A stretch of 64,000 nt of DNA, taken from NCBI GenBank assembly GCA_002118135.1, contig BDIU01000031.1, positions 54,284 through 118,283 on the forward strand, given 5' to 3'. The stretch comes from Trebouxia sp. TZW2008 (taxonomy: Eukaryota > Chlorophyta > Trebouxiophyceae > Trebouxiales > Trebouxiaceae). The translations under genes were made by a program, and so were the position numbers. Below the pieces are notes generated by a model, which was given only the letters and a program-made list of their open reading frames with translations, did not search any database and was not told where the DNA came from. Positions 12,279-22,589 of the stretch are shown one piece after another (the first letter of the stretch is position 1; the number at the start of each line of letters is the position of its first letter).

Positions 12279-12947
12279 CTACACAACGCGCAGTGGTCGA
12301 TGCGGCTCTTCCGGCAGCTCAACAACAATGCGAGATCCCACATCAACGCGTCCGCCTTCCTTGACGACACTCATGACCCCTGACTTCCGCACAAGTTTGC
12401 CTGCCGCATCGCGGACAAGCATTTTTGCTTGTAGGCCCTGCTGGAAGTCCTCGATCTGGTCACAAGGATTCCTTAAACCCGTAATCTCCACTGTTGCTGC
12501 CTCTCCCAGGCGCAGAATTGTACCGCTCGGAAGGCTGAGCACGTCCAGGTTGCGAGTTGTGATGTTCTCGCCCAGCTGCTGTGGCAATATATTGTGTCCA
12601 GCTTCACGCATTTCATCAAACAGCTCGCTGTGAATGATATGGACCTGGCGCAAATTCGCGGGTGCAGGTCTGATCTTCAAGCGTGAGCGGTGCTGCACGG
12701 TGACGCCGTTATGGCAGTCGTTCTCCACGCCGAGTCCTTTCACCAGCTGTATACTGCTCAAGGACTGTTTGCTGAAGTCGTGCTTCTCAGAGCGACCTAC
12801 CGCGATAATCACCGGCTCTGATGTCATGGCGGAACGGCTAGGAGCGACTTCTGTCGGTCGCGCTTGGCTGCTACCATGCTTTGAGAAGTTGCTGTGACAG
12901 GCTCCGAAACCATTTCTAGCAACTTTGGGATAGGTGAAGTCAAACAA
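12279..12947 (-). CDS. MOSC-domain protein (intronless)
   Basis: A 222-codon uninterrupted frame. MOSC domains bind sulfur-carrier or molybdenum-cofactor-type ligands through a conserved cysteine; the substrate cannot be predicted. Visible family features are KGLGVENDCHNG near the N-terminal part, LRQVHIIHSELFDEM, the LGENITTRNLDVLSLP strand, the hallmark GLRNPCDQIEDFQQGL with the active-site Cys, and a C-terminal GVMSVVKEGGRVDVGSRI. A more family-like start is the internal ATG at 12827 (MTSEPVIIAVG); the upstream 40 residues could be a targeting peptide or untranslated. Being single-exon among very intron-rich neighbours and resembling bacterial stand-alone MOSC proteins, it may be a horizontal acquisition (inference). 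It lies antisense just downstream of the last recognised PNGase F exon. Confidence 0.85.
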   Translation of the reverse strand: MFDFTYPKVARNGFGACHSNFSKHGSSQARPTEVAPSRSAMTSEPVIIAVGRSEKHDFSKQSLSSIQLVKGLGVENDCHNGVTVQHRSRLKIRPAPANLRQVHIIHSELFDEMREAGHNILPQQLGENITTRNLDVLSLPSGTILRLGEAATVEITGLRNPCDQIEDFQQGLQAKMLVRDAAGKLVRKSGVMSVVKEGGRVDVGSRIVVELPEEPHRPLRVV

Positions 12948-14040
12948 TCAGCAAGATGCATTGCAGCTGAGGGGCTGAAGCTCTGACAGAGCTGCATTCT
13001 GTTGGTTATCACATCATAATTGGGACTTCTGCTGGGTCAGGCCGTTCCCATGTGGCTGTACAACAAGGAGGGATGCGTTACAAGCGTCACTTTTTGACAG
13101 CTGTATGCAGCACTTTTGCGATCGGTCCCTGCTATGCACAAGCTGTCTGGCCTGGTTGCAAGTGGATAGTATATGAACAGTGCCAGCAGCAGTCATTCCA
13201 CTGTGGAGTTACATTGTCTGCTGATGAGTCAGCCTCCACACCCACAGGGTCAACAGCTTGTTGGTCTCCTTGCACCTGACATTGACACCCTGAGCTCAGT
13301 TTTGGAGGATCTGATGCAGTCTTCAAGTGTTTTTGACTCCTTTAGATTGGCAAATTATGATCAACCCCTTCGACAAAGAACCAGGCTTGTTTGCTGACTG
13401 CAACATGCAACATCTCTTTTTGTTTTTGAGAGACTCCTCAATGCCCCAGGAAAAAAGCTGATGCATCCCAAGCAAAGACATGTTTGTATGGCCTGCAGGT
13501 GCGGCCTTGGGTCGTTGACATTGCTCAGAATTTGAGGCCACATAACTCAGACAATGTAATTTCTTATCATGGCAGATATCAAGGCCATGATCCAGAGCCT
13601 GAAGGGCAACCCGGCTTCATCATGATGCAGTCGAATATTGTGCTGTATGTCAGATAGCTCAGCCGAGAAAAGCATTCTCTAAATGCGTTTTTCAAAGAGT
13701 AGGCTGGACTTTTGACAAGCCCAGCAGTTGCTTCCATTGCCTGCATTGAGGTTATGGAACTACGGATGTTGCAACAATGAGCAGAGAAAGTGTCTTTACA
13801 AGTCATTGATGCATTGCTGTATTTGAATAATGTTTGTGATGGATGAGTTGTGCAATGTATGAAAACTTTGAGATGCAGTCAGCTGCAATTTGTCATGACA
13901 GTGCGAGTTGGAGCAAATGTCACTCACTTTTCTTGTTTCTCGCTTGGTTGCATGTGACACTGTACAATTTTGCGAGATCTGAAACACCAGTAAAAGCAAC
14001 GCTTTTATAGCATGGCTAGAGTGGCGATCAGCAGAAATAT
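12948..14040. other. No gene recognised
   Basis: Short open frames only. A plus-strand segment around 13200-13320 (QQLVGLLAPDIDTLSSVLEDLMQ) looks faintly coding but has no recognisable family or paired splice sites, so it is not called. Confidence 0.4.
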
Positions 14041-14056
14041 ACGGTCTGAACGCCTT

Positions 14057-14100
14057 TACGGCGTATGTTCTAAGTGGTGAACTCAGCTTTTGGCGCGAAA
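14057..14100 (+). promoter_or_regulatory. Third copy of the TTACGGCGTAT / E2F-like promoter pair
   Basis: TTACGGCGTAT at 14057-14067 is followed by TTTTGGCGCGAAA at 14088-14100. The same two words in the same order occur at 17027-17086 (+) and 1167-1108 (-). Downstream similarity (GCAGCGCTCCG) also persists, suggesting an older duplicate of the same promoter. Confidence 0.5.
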
Positions 14101-14217
14101 GCTGAGCTTGGCATAATCACAACACTATTGAGTTGCAGTTGACGCAGCGCTCCGGCCTTTCGTGATCCTGAGTCTGCTTTGCAACCAGTGAACGACTGAT
14201 GTTCTAATCAAGGTGCC

Positions 14218-16098
14218 TAAGGCTGGTCACAATGCCGCAACCACCACTGCTGCAGCAGGTGCAGGTGAAGCTCTGCTGGCATATGAGTCCCTTGTTACGC
14301 AAGCCAGTCATACCATTGTCACGCTGCAATGCATCTGCACATGCGAGGCAGCAAGTTCTAGCGTGACTGAGCTAATGTAAGTTTGCTCGCTGGTGACGCC
14401 CAGTGAGTGCTGACATCACCAATGGTGCTATGGAGCGTAGCACTGATTGTCTGCCTTCGACACATTAGGCTTTCTCACCCTGGAACAGAGGCCCTGTATA
14501 CTTGTTGCCTATCAGCGCATGTGTTTGCCTTTGTGTTATACAACATCTCATGTTTGATCAAATTTGTGTGGTGTTACAGGCCCAAAGGCAGACCAGAGCA
14601 CTGCTCATGGCCATGCAATTAGCAAGCCAGACACACTCAACATCACCTTCAAAGGGTCAACATCGCATTTGAGCATAGCTAAAGTCAAAGCTTAGCCTGA
14701 ATACACATTTGCTGCATTCTGGATGGTGGGCTACTGTTTCACTGCACTTATGTGCTTCACAAGATGGACACACTTTTCATTATTCCCACGCCCTGCTTGC
14801 TTGTGCATGACATCTCAAGTGAGTCAGCGGTTGTGATGATTACCACACAGAGAGCTATACTTGTGTCTCTTTACAGCTACGTGATGCATTAGGAAGTACG
14901 TCATCAAAGCTGCATTGCACATCCACATGGCTGTTGCATCTATCTGCATCCACATCAAATACGTATATAGCAGTGACCTCCATTGTGAAAGCCAGACCTT
15001 CTTTTCTCACTCAGACTCAGCAGCACATACACACTCAGTCAGCCATGGTGCTCTGCCATTGACAACCCAGTATGTCGGTCATAATCACGTGATGCCAACT
15101 ACCGGACATGGTGAAACAGCAACGGTTGTATACAGCAGTGACAGCAACAGCGGCGGTCAAGTAAGTTTCTGCAGGACTATAAGCACGAGCTGCGAGTGGC
15201 TCTCTTGACGCTGAAAGCACACCCTTACAATTCCTTGCACCAGAAGCTACACAGGCTCACCTTTGAGGCACTAAGACTGCGACAGCATGGTCCCAGCTTC
15301 CAGTGTGCACCCATGGCAACTGGCTGGGCTGTCCTGCAGCATCTCACGGACAGAGTCACCTCCACATCTTCAGTCGAAAACCTGTTGGTAGGCTTACACG
15401 TCTTGCATTGGACAGACCTGTTGCAGACTGTAGAGGCACTTCACTGCTTTCAGTGCGGCCCCATGGCACATGGTCTTCATTGAGAACTTCCTGGCAGGCT
15501 GCGTGATCCCCTTGGGTTTGGTGCGAGCTTCAGCAGATGCCTGTTGATGCATTTGTGATGTTTCAGGCGGTTCCACCGTGTTTTGTAAGCTGTATAGTGA
15601 CATGTGTTTTCACTCTTGTGCGGCATCTGGAGTGTGGCTGTGCAGCTTGCACATGCTTTGCACCCCGTACAATGATGCATGTGTTGCGTGCAATGCTCAT
15701 GTATATGAGAATTGTGTCTTCAGGTTGCAATGCAATTGAGCAGTGAACAAATTCAGGACCTCATGTTCTTGCGACGAGTCTGTCATGCTAAGGTGCAACA
15801 GTGTGACAGGCAGCGCGCAGCATTGACGGCCACAATGCAGCAGCAAGCTGCTGTTGCTGCTGTTGGTGGCGGCAACTTTGGTTCTGCTGCTGCTGCTGCT
15901 GCAAATTCTGCTGTTAATGCTGCTGCTACTGCTACTAGCGCTGCTGCTGCTCCTGGTGCTGCTGCTGCTGCTACTGCTGGTCCTGTTGCAATAGAACATG
16001 AGGATACGGCCACGAGAGATCTGAGCAAATGCGTCAGAATGCAATGGAGTGTAGGGGGTTCTTGCACAATTGGGCTCAGGCAATGCTATACGGGGTGA
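14218..16098 (+). CDS. Possible regulator-like gene, exons weakly supported
   Basis: Three segments look like exons. 14218-14377 encodes an Ala/Thr-rich stretch (GEALLAYESLVTQASHTIV) ending at a GTAAGT donor. 15168-15397 follows a CTGCAG acceptor and reads DYKHELRVALLTLKAHPYN then LHQKLHRLTFEALRLRQHG. 15725-16098 reads LSSEQIQDLMFLRRVCHAK and runs into an Ala-rich (GCT)n stretch. The Leu-rich heptads and spacing recall transcription-factor regions of chlorophytes, but I cannot name a DNA-binding domain and no start codon is convincing. An E2F-like site lies upstream. It could be a degenerate gene, since 16.1-16.6 kb offers no clear continuation. Confidence 0.35.
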
Positions 16099-16619
16099 GT
16101 CAATCTTCTACACACATGCCTTGCAATTTAAGAAGCAAAGACCGTGTTAAGGATGCAGGCAACAGTCATGTATGGCACAAAACGCCTTGAGAGCAATGAC
16201 TTTGTGCACATAGTGCAAGTGTCAACCTGCATGCATGTCAGCTGAATCCCTTGTTTCCAAAATTGCTGCTGCCATAAGAATAGGGGCATGCTGATTGCAT
16301 AGCATGTGTGCTGCTTTAGACATTCTGCTTGACTCTTGTACTTCTGCCAGGCCTGCGACCACCTGCTATTTGACATATTTTGCTGGCATGAGGTGTTGCC
16401 CAGTCATCTCTGTCAACAACAAAACAGTCTGCACTGATCCTGTCAAGTCATTTTTGGGGACTGCGCAAACACACACATCAACTCACAATGTTGTGTTGCA
16501 TCAGGTGATGCACATGGAACAGGCAGCATAGCTGATCATACATCCAGATTCCTGCAAGCCCATCCTGTTTGACGCCATTGACACACTAGCACAACAGCAC
16601 GGCTACCCTTCCATCGGGT

Positions 16620-18065
16620 CAAGAAACTCTGGCATCATAGTGCCAGGTGAAGGACATGCATGCATTCATATGGTGGTTACTGCTCTGGGCCCCAGTGTTA
16701 TTGCCTCATATCTTCTGCTAGACATGTTTGCATGTCTGACCGTTGACCAATCTATGAAATCAGATTATCAGATGAGCTGCATGAGTCTGGGAGAGACTGC
16801 TCGCTTCATCAGCAGATGCTATGCATGCGCAAGGCTTGCCGTGTGGAAATGCTGCGGCAGTGTGAAGATGCCGCGTTGACTTGTAGTGAATAACAGCAAT
16901 CTCAGCAGCCATCATGCGAGTTGAAAAGGCCTGATCGGATTGAAGAAAGAAGGGATGCGTCAGCAGCAAGAGTTGCAGGCGCAATCAGGGGAGCTTGAGG
17001 CTTTGCAATCAGCCAAGGAGCATTATTACGGCGTATATACCGCAAACTTAACCCTGTGACGTCGTCTTTTGGCTTTTGGCGCGAAAGCTTGGCATGGACG
17101 CAAACTGCAGCTTGCAGCTAATGCAGCGCTCCGACACATTGTTCTTGGTCCGAGTTTGCTTCAGGGTGCTTGCAGCGATTGCTTTCTAGCCAAGTCTGCG
17201 CTACAGGCAGCAATGGCAAGCACAAAACCCACCCGCGGTCAACCTGCGTCAGGGTCAGGGTTGAACGTCACAACAAAGATGCGGGCTGCAGCCACAAAGA
17301 CGATGCAAGCGTTATGTATGGCACCAGCAGGACGAAACAGCCGAAGGCCACGCTCCCAAGGTCTGTGAAAAGCGCATCTGACTTACTTTGCAGTGTGCTT
17401 TGGTGCTTGTCAACCATCTCTAACTTGCAGCTGCTGTCATTGCAGACTGCTCGCTCCACCAGGCAGCGTCAGCTGGACATATTCAGCAGCAGAGGTCCTT
17501 GCGACACGAATCGATAAACGCTCAGGCAAGTCCGGTCAGAAAGCCTTATCAGCTGCTGCAGATTCAGTATGCAGGCAATAACTGTGGACAAGCAACGCAT
17601 GTCTCCTTGCTCATCACAGTCTGACATTGCTATCTTATCTCCTTTGGAAAGAGTTGCGTTTGTTTGGACAGAACCCAGCCCTCTGATGAGCTCAGCTCGC
17701 TTGACTGTCCACACTGCCATAGCGGCCCTGATTCTCTTGGCGTGCATGCTGTAGGTGCCGCCAGTGGCTGCAAGAGGTGCAGTGCAGCAGCCCGTGCGCA
17801 CGCTGAAAATCAGCAGACCAGTTCAGTATGTCAAGGGCCTCCACAGCAAAGCCAAGGCTGAGACTGGTTGTCGTGAGGATGTCTTGACTGGCCCCTCGCA
17901 AGCAAGGGGTTTCAAGAACCCCTTGTATCAGTTTGACATGGAGCGCTTCCCCACCACTGACATTTCAGTTGTCGCGGTAAGTTTTGTTGCCTTGCATCCT
18001 GCTCCATGGCCTGTTTGCGCTGTCTGCATTGGCATGCGCTTTGCACACAAAAGAGCTCCTGAAGT
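16620..18065. repeat. Right arm of the ~1.4-kb inverted duplication
   Basis: Reverse-complement partner of 130-1525. It carries the promoter and first three exons of the coiled-coil gene. Both arms keep the open reading frame and splice sites. Confidence 0.7.
17027..17086 (+). promoter_or_regulatory. TATA-like motif and E2F-like site
   Basis: TTACGGCGTATATAC at about 17027-17041 and TTTTGGCGCGAAA at 17074-17086. The latter holds the palindromic E2F core TTTGGCGCGAAA. It is about 230 bp before the preferred ATG at 17314. Conservation in the inverted paralogue supports function. Confidence 0.6.
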
Positions 18066-21000
18066 CAAGCTTCCCACACAGACCCTGCCAATTGATTTGA
18101 AGTGGACATGACCTTAGGGGCGTGCATGCATAAGCTGCCCGCCTCTTGTGCATTTGGTTGAATGTTGAAGCTCTTGTCATGACTTTGCTCTATGCCCATT
18201 CATGCCAAAAATCTTTCTTTCGCAGCTTGAGTCAACGCGGTGCTTTGACAGTTGATTCCTGTTCAGGCGATGCAACTTGTACTTGCATCTCAGACGCACA
18301 TTGCAAATCATTATGCCTGTTTGACATGACCGTTCTGTGATACCACACACATCGCTGTTGATGCCTCCATCGTGCCTGATACTTTACATTTACAAGAGTG
18401 CAGCTTGTTTCGTGCACAATACTTGAGTTTGTTCTGATAGTGTGTGCTGACATGCTGTAGGGAGGAATCAAGAGCTATCACATCAGCAGTGGTGTCAACA
18501 GAAAGCTTGATCTGCTCCTGAATAATGAAGTGTGCATGGGAGATGAGCGTCAGAAGCATGTTTCAGCTGCCCTCAGGTGCATAACACTCACACATCATGC
18601 ATTTGCATATTGTAGCAGCGTATACGTTTTCACAGTGTCGTTGTCCGGCAGAAACTATTGCAGCCCGTCATGCCGCCCAAAACATGTGCATGCTCATGTT
18701 TGAAAGCCAAGTATGGGTTTCCACAAGTGTGATTCTGTATCTGAGCCAGTCATGGGAAGTTGACGGGCATGCTGATCTTATTTGATGTTGCTTCTGCAGC
18801 ATTATGTGTGATCTCCTGTTTCACATGCCAATTTTTTGTTTGGACTCCATGAGCCCTTGAGGTACTTCGGCATATGCAGAAATCTGTGTCTGTGTCATTG
18901 TTTCCTGCCACTTGTATTGCTGTGATAGTCTGTGCAGCAGGACTTGCAATCTGGTAATACAAATCCGAAAATGAAACCCATGAATGCGCAGGCGGAGTCA
19001 ATCAGTGACTGGGGTATCTCTGCGGACGCAAAATGGGTTTCCTACACAGCAAGAGCTGCTGGATCAGAGGAAGCAGAAGCAATTGCTAGAGCAGCTGCAA
19101 GCCTCCGAAACAGCCTTGAAATCTCAGGTAGAACTAATAAAAACTGCATGCTCCAGATGCCTTTGCTGCCGCATCCTCTATTGTTGTACCTGTATTGTCT
19201 GCCGTGATACATCAGCTGCTATTAGACATCAGATGTCCAAACTTAATGGCACCCTCCCATTGCCTGTACACTCAAGACAGCAATGCCCTAGTCACTGGAT
19301 GTCAAAGCTTGCCTAGCAAGCAGCACAAACGCATGAGTAGTGAGTGACTGAATGAATGGATGAATGCATGGACATTTGCGTGAATGAGTGAATGAATAAA
19401 TAAATGACAGAATGAGTAGATGGATGCACGGAGAAATGAATGAACGAATGCGTGAATGACTGAATGAATAAATGAATGACAGGATGAATGGATGAATGCC
19501 CTGACAAATGAATGAATGAATGCATGAATGAGTGACTGAATGCATGCATGCATGCATGCATGCATGCATGCACCAGTGAGTGAATGAATGCACTGCTGTT
19601 GCAGGTCTCTGCCTTGGAAGCCCAACTGAGCAACATGACATCTGAGAATGAGCAGCTGGAGGACCGGGCCACCAGTTTTGGGTGGTGTCTTCAGCGCCTT
19701 CAGGCCACATGTGGAGCCATCATCAAGGTGAGCCTGTTTTACAATACTGTTACTCTGCAACAATTTGAAGAACAAAATGCTACAATTCAAAGGCCACAAT
19801 TTGCTGCTGCTGGACAATGTCGCATTTGTGATGATTTACCAGTTGATCATGGTTAGCTTGTCACAGTGAGCATTTGGTTAGATTTTTTGGCTCAATGCAA
19901 TTTGCTGCATTGGTCAATGCAATGAATGTCAGCTTCAAGTGCATGTTTGTGCAACGTAACAATAATGCTTGCTTAGGCTGCTGTGCATTTCTGCATGTTT
20001 TCTGATTATCAACCAAGTCTTTGAGCGCTATGTGTTTATAGCCTTACAAGACACATCATCATGCGCGCCAATGTGTTTGCATTTTCTCATGTAGCATGCA
20101 TATTGCAGGATAAGGAGCTGTTACGCTTGCGGCTCCAAGCGGCTGCATCACCAAGAGCAGTGGCTGCTTTGAGGGCAAACATCAGGGCGGAGGAAGAAGC
20201 AAGGGCTGTAGCCCACCAAGTGGCTGTGAGGGCAGTAGCTGCTGCTTGTGCCCAAGAAGAGGCACGCCTGGCTGCACTGCCTGTGCACCCACTGGCTGCT
20301 GCTGACCAGGTACAGTACCTTGGTCAGAGATTGCGTACCACTACCTCAATTTTTCTGTGTACCTTGCATGCTCTTATCAAACAAAGTCTATTGGGTTATA
20401 GCAGCTGACCCAGCTCAAGGAGATATCGGCGTTGAAGTTGGCTGCAAGCTCTGCATGTTGCTTGCCAAAGCTAACTTTCAGTCATGATGTATTTGACAAC
20501 CACAGAATGGAGCAATGCACCGCTGTTGCAGGCCCTTCAAGCTGAGCTCAGCCAGATGCGGCTTCACTGTGAGCAGCTGGAGGCACGTGAGACAGGACTT
20601 GGGTGGTGCCTGGAGCGCTATCAGGACATGTACGCAGCCCTGACAAAGGTGAGCTTAAGAGTCAGACCTCCTGTTTTAACTGGCTTAGACTGTCATCTTG
20701 AAGGCATATCCTGCTGTAGACAGCCCAGTATAGGTTTTGATGCAATGTGGCGGCATCGCTGGTCAGGCTACCACATCAGGGTACCTGGCTTTGACTTGTC
20801 AACTGAAAGATAAGTCTCTAAGCCACATGATGGTCTTGGCCAGATACCGTCATGTCATTTACATCATCAAACCCAATGCAACAACATTGGTCGACTGTAA
20901 GACATTTTACCTCAGAGTGGATGCAAGGTGTTCATGTTGCAATGCCACCTGTCAAAGTGACTGTCTTGTGGCTTGAAAAGCAGCAATATGTGGTGCTGTT

Positions 21001-21448
21001 GACAAGCACTGTCTGCTGGCACATATTGCTGCATTCCGCCAGATTGACTTGCATTTAATTCAGATTGCCAGACTGTTGTCATTGCAGTGCAGGTGTCTGC
21101 CTCATGCACACTGTGGAGACGCATCATGACAAGCAACTTCAAGGGATTCCACTCTGCAAGTCTGTGTGTCAGGAAAGGAACCCATTGCATATGCATACAA
21201 GCAACTTGCGTCAAGTCCACACAGCATGTGTGTTGCAGGAGAGGGACTCACTGTGCATGCACCTTCGAGTGGCAACTTCACCAGAAGCAGTGGCTACACT
21301 GAGAGCCAACATCAGGGCTGAGGAGGAGGCAAGGGCTGTGGCCCACCAAGTGGCTGTCAGGGCAGTAGCTGCTGCTTGTGCCCAAGAAGAGGCGCGCCTG
21401 GCTGCCCAGCCTATGCAGCCCGTCACTGCCCCTATGACTGCTGACCAG
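17314..21448 (+). CDS. Coiled-coil protein of unknown function (N-terminal part)
   Basis: Exons joined by matching phase: 17314-17360, 17446-17566, 17755-17976, 18461-18576 (GGIKSYHISSGVNRKLDLLL), 18992-19127, 19605-19727, 20109-20309, 20532-20648 and 21239-21448. The start is basic (MYGTSRTKQPKATLP), then comes a conserved GFKNPLYQFDMERFPTTDIS block. From 18992 a long coiled coil follows (QELLDQRKQKQLLEQLQ, ALEAQLSNMTSENEQLE). The last four exons are an A-B-A-B duplication: A contains a C-L-[EQ]-R-[LY] motif after GWCLER-like residues, B contains RANIRAEEEARAVAHQVAV. I do not recognise the family. The E2F-like promoter suggests a cell-cycle role (inference). The final exon ends in phase 0, matching the exon at 22590, so this may be the front half of the following gene. 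Confidence 0.65.
19335..19595. repeat. Tetranucleotide repeat (TGAA)n / (TGCA)n
   Basis: About 260 bp of variants of AATGAATG, ending in a clean (GCAT)n run near 19541-19572. It sits in the intron just upstream of the 19605 exon. The antisense frames through it give Ser-Phe-Ile-His peptides that are artefacts. Confidence 0.9.
19605..21448 (+). repeat. Duplicated pair of coiled-coil exons (A-B-A-B)
   Basis: Exon A at 19605-19727 and 20532-20648, exon B at 20109-20309 and 21239-21448. The B copies share RANIRAEEEARAVAHQVAV and RAVAAACAQEEARLAA. All four are intact with good splice sites, unlike most arrays in this window. Confidence 0.75.
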
Positions 21449-21514
21449 GTACTTTGCAATTCCCTTGGCTGTGGAGTACTGAGTTGCTGTGTTGGCCCAT
21501 GTGCAATGTTTGCA

Positions 21515-21820
21515 GTTTTGTACAATGAGGTGAGGTCTTTGTAAACGGTTGTCTGCCAAGTGTCTCTGGCTTTGCCCCTAGCCTGTGCACCTAGCAATTG
21601 CCCAAAGATACACTGGAAAGGCAATCTATCCTGTGACATGCGTGCTGTGCGCCCCCGCCATCCAGCCCGGAGCATACAGCATGTATGTCACAGGACAGAT
21701 GGCCCTTCCAGTGTATATTGGGGCAATTCTCAGGTACAAAGGCTAGGGCTGACCACTTGCTCATTTCATGCTCAGTACATGGTGTAGAACAGCACAAGGA
21801 CCTCACCTCATTTCAAGCTC
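21515..21820. repeat. Long imperfect fold-back (hairpin)
   Basis: The left arm (about 21520-21655) and the reverse complement of the right arm (about 21672-21815) share TACACTGGAA, CCTGTGACAT, CTAGCCT and GAGGTGAGGTC in the same order. The predicted hairpin has arms of roughly 135-145 bp and a loop of about 15 bp. It may be a MITE or fold-back element, or a small-RNA precursor. It lies in an intron. Confidence 0.65.
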
Positions 21821-21825
21821 AGTAC

Positions 21826-21917
21826 AAATGGTGCAGAACAGCACAGTACCAAACTGGTTGGACACAGTTGATTGCTTACAGTACGTCCCTAGCTGCGCTT
21901 GCTGAGCCTGTCTAGCA
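21826..21917 (-). repeat. Dispersed repeat, inverted copy next to the fold-back
   Basis: On the minus strand it reads CTAGACAGGCTCAGCA, then AAGCAATCAACTGTGTCCAA. The plus-strand copy at 53003-53090 has the same words in the same order (GGCTCAGCAGGCCCAGC, AGCAATCAACTGCCTCCAA). Confidence 0.5.
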
Positions 21918-22284
21918 CATGTTTACAATGAATGCAAATGAGGTGGTCAGCCAAACGAAAGGGGCTCTATGTGCCCTGCCTGTGCAGCAAGCTACTGCCA
22001 TCTTTGCCGCCAATCAAATACGTCGCAGCTGCATCGGTCTTGGAGTGTTGATTTGCAGTCTTCATCCGTGTCGACCCTTGACACACTCTTGCACAGCATC
22101 TGACTGATGTTACAACGAGGAATCTACTGTTACGGCACAAACAAAGTGTCTGTGAAGCAGTGACCGGCTGATCATGTACATTATTACAGCTATGGGCAAA
22201 AGATGTCAGGCTAATCACCCGTTCTTTGCAAAGCCCTTGAACACTCATGCATAGCACACTTCTCTCATCAGTCTACGTTGAGAG

Positions 22285-22412
22285 NNNNNNNNNNNNNNNN
22301 NNNNNNNNNNNNNNNNNNNNNNNNNNNNNNNNNNNNNNNNNNNNNNNNNNNNNNNNNNNNNNNNNNNNNNNNNNNNNNNNNNNNNNNNNNNNNNNNNNNN
22401 NNNNNNNNNNNN
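22285..22412. other. Assembly gap (128 N)
   Basis: Undetermined bases. The sequence just after it (FDACFNLLSCKDGVAAVGQK up to a GTGAGT donor) looks like the end of an exon whose start is lost in the gap. Confidence 0.99.
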
Positions 22413-22589
22413 CATCTCAGATGCCAATTTGATGCATGCTTCAACTTGCTCTCATGTAAAGACGGTGTTGCAGCTGTTGGCCAGAAGGTGAGTTGCATTG
22501 CAGACCCGCCAGCAACACCTTACTGATGCTTGGAGATTCTGCAGTGCAATTCTGTCAAACTCACAACACTGAGCTGTATGTGCATGCAG

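Noticed and set aside
16620..18065. Inverted arms as terminal repeats of a giant ~18-kb transposon
   Set aside because: The arms hold promoter and exons of a paralogous gene pair and no transposase, integrase or target duplication was found; a segmental duplication explains them better.
19302..19817. Minus-strand open frame of 171 codons full of HSFIHSF and ACMHACMH repeats
   Set aside because: It is a translation of the (TGAA)n/(TGCA)n microsatellite and overlaps a well-supported plus-strand exon.
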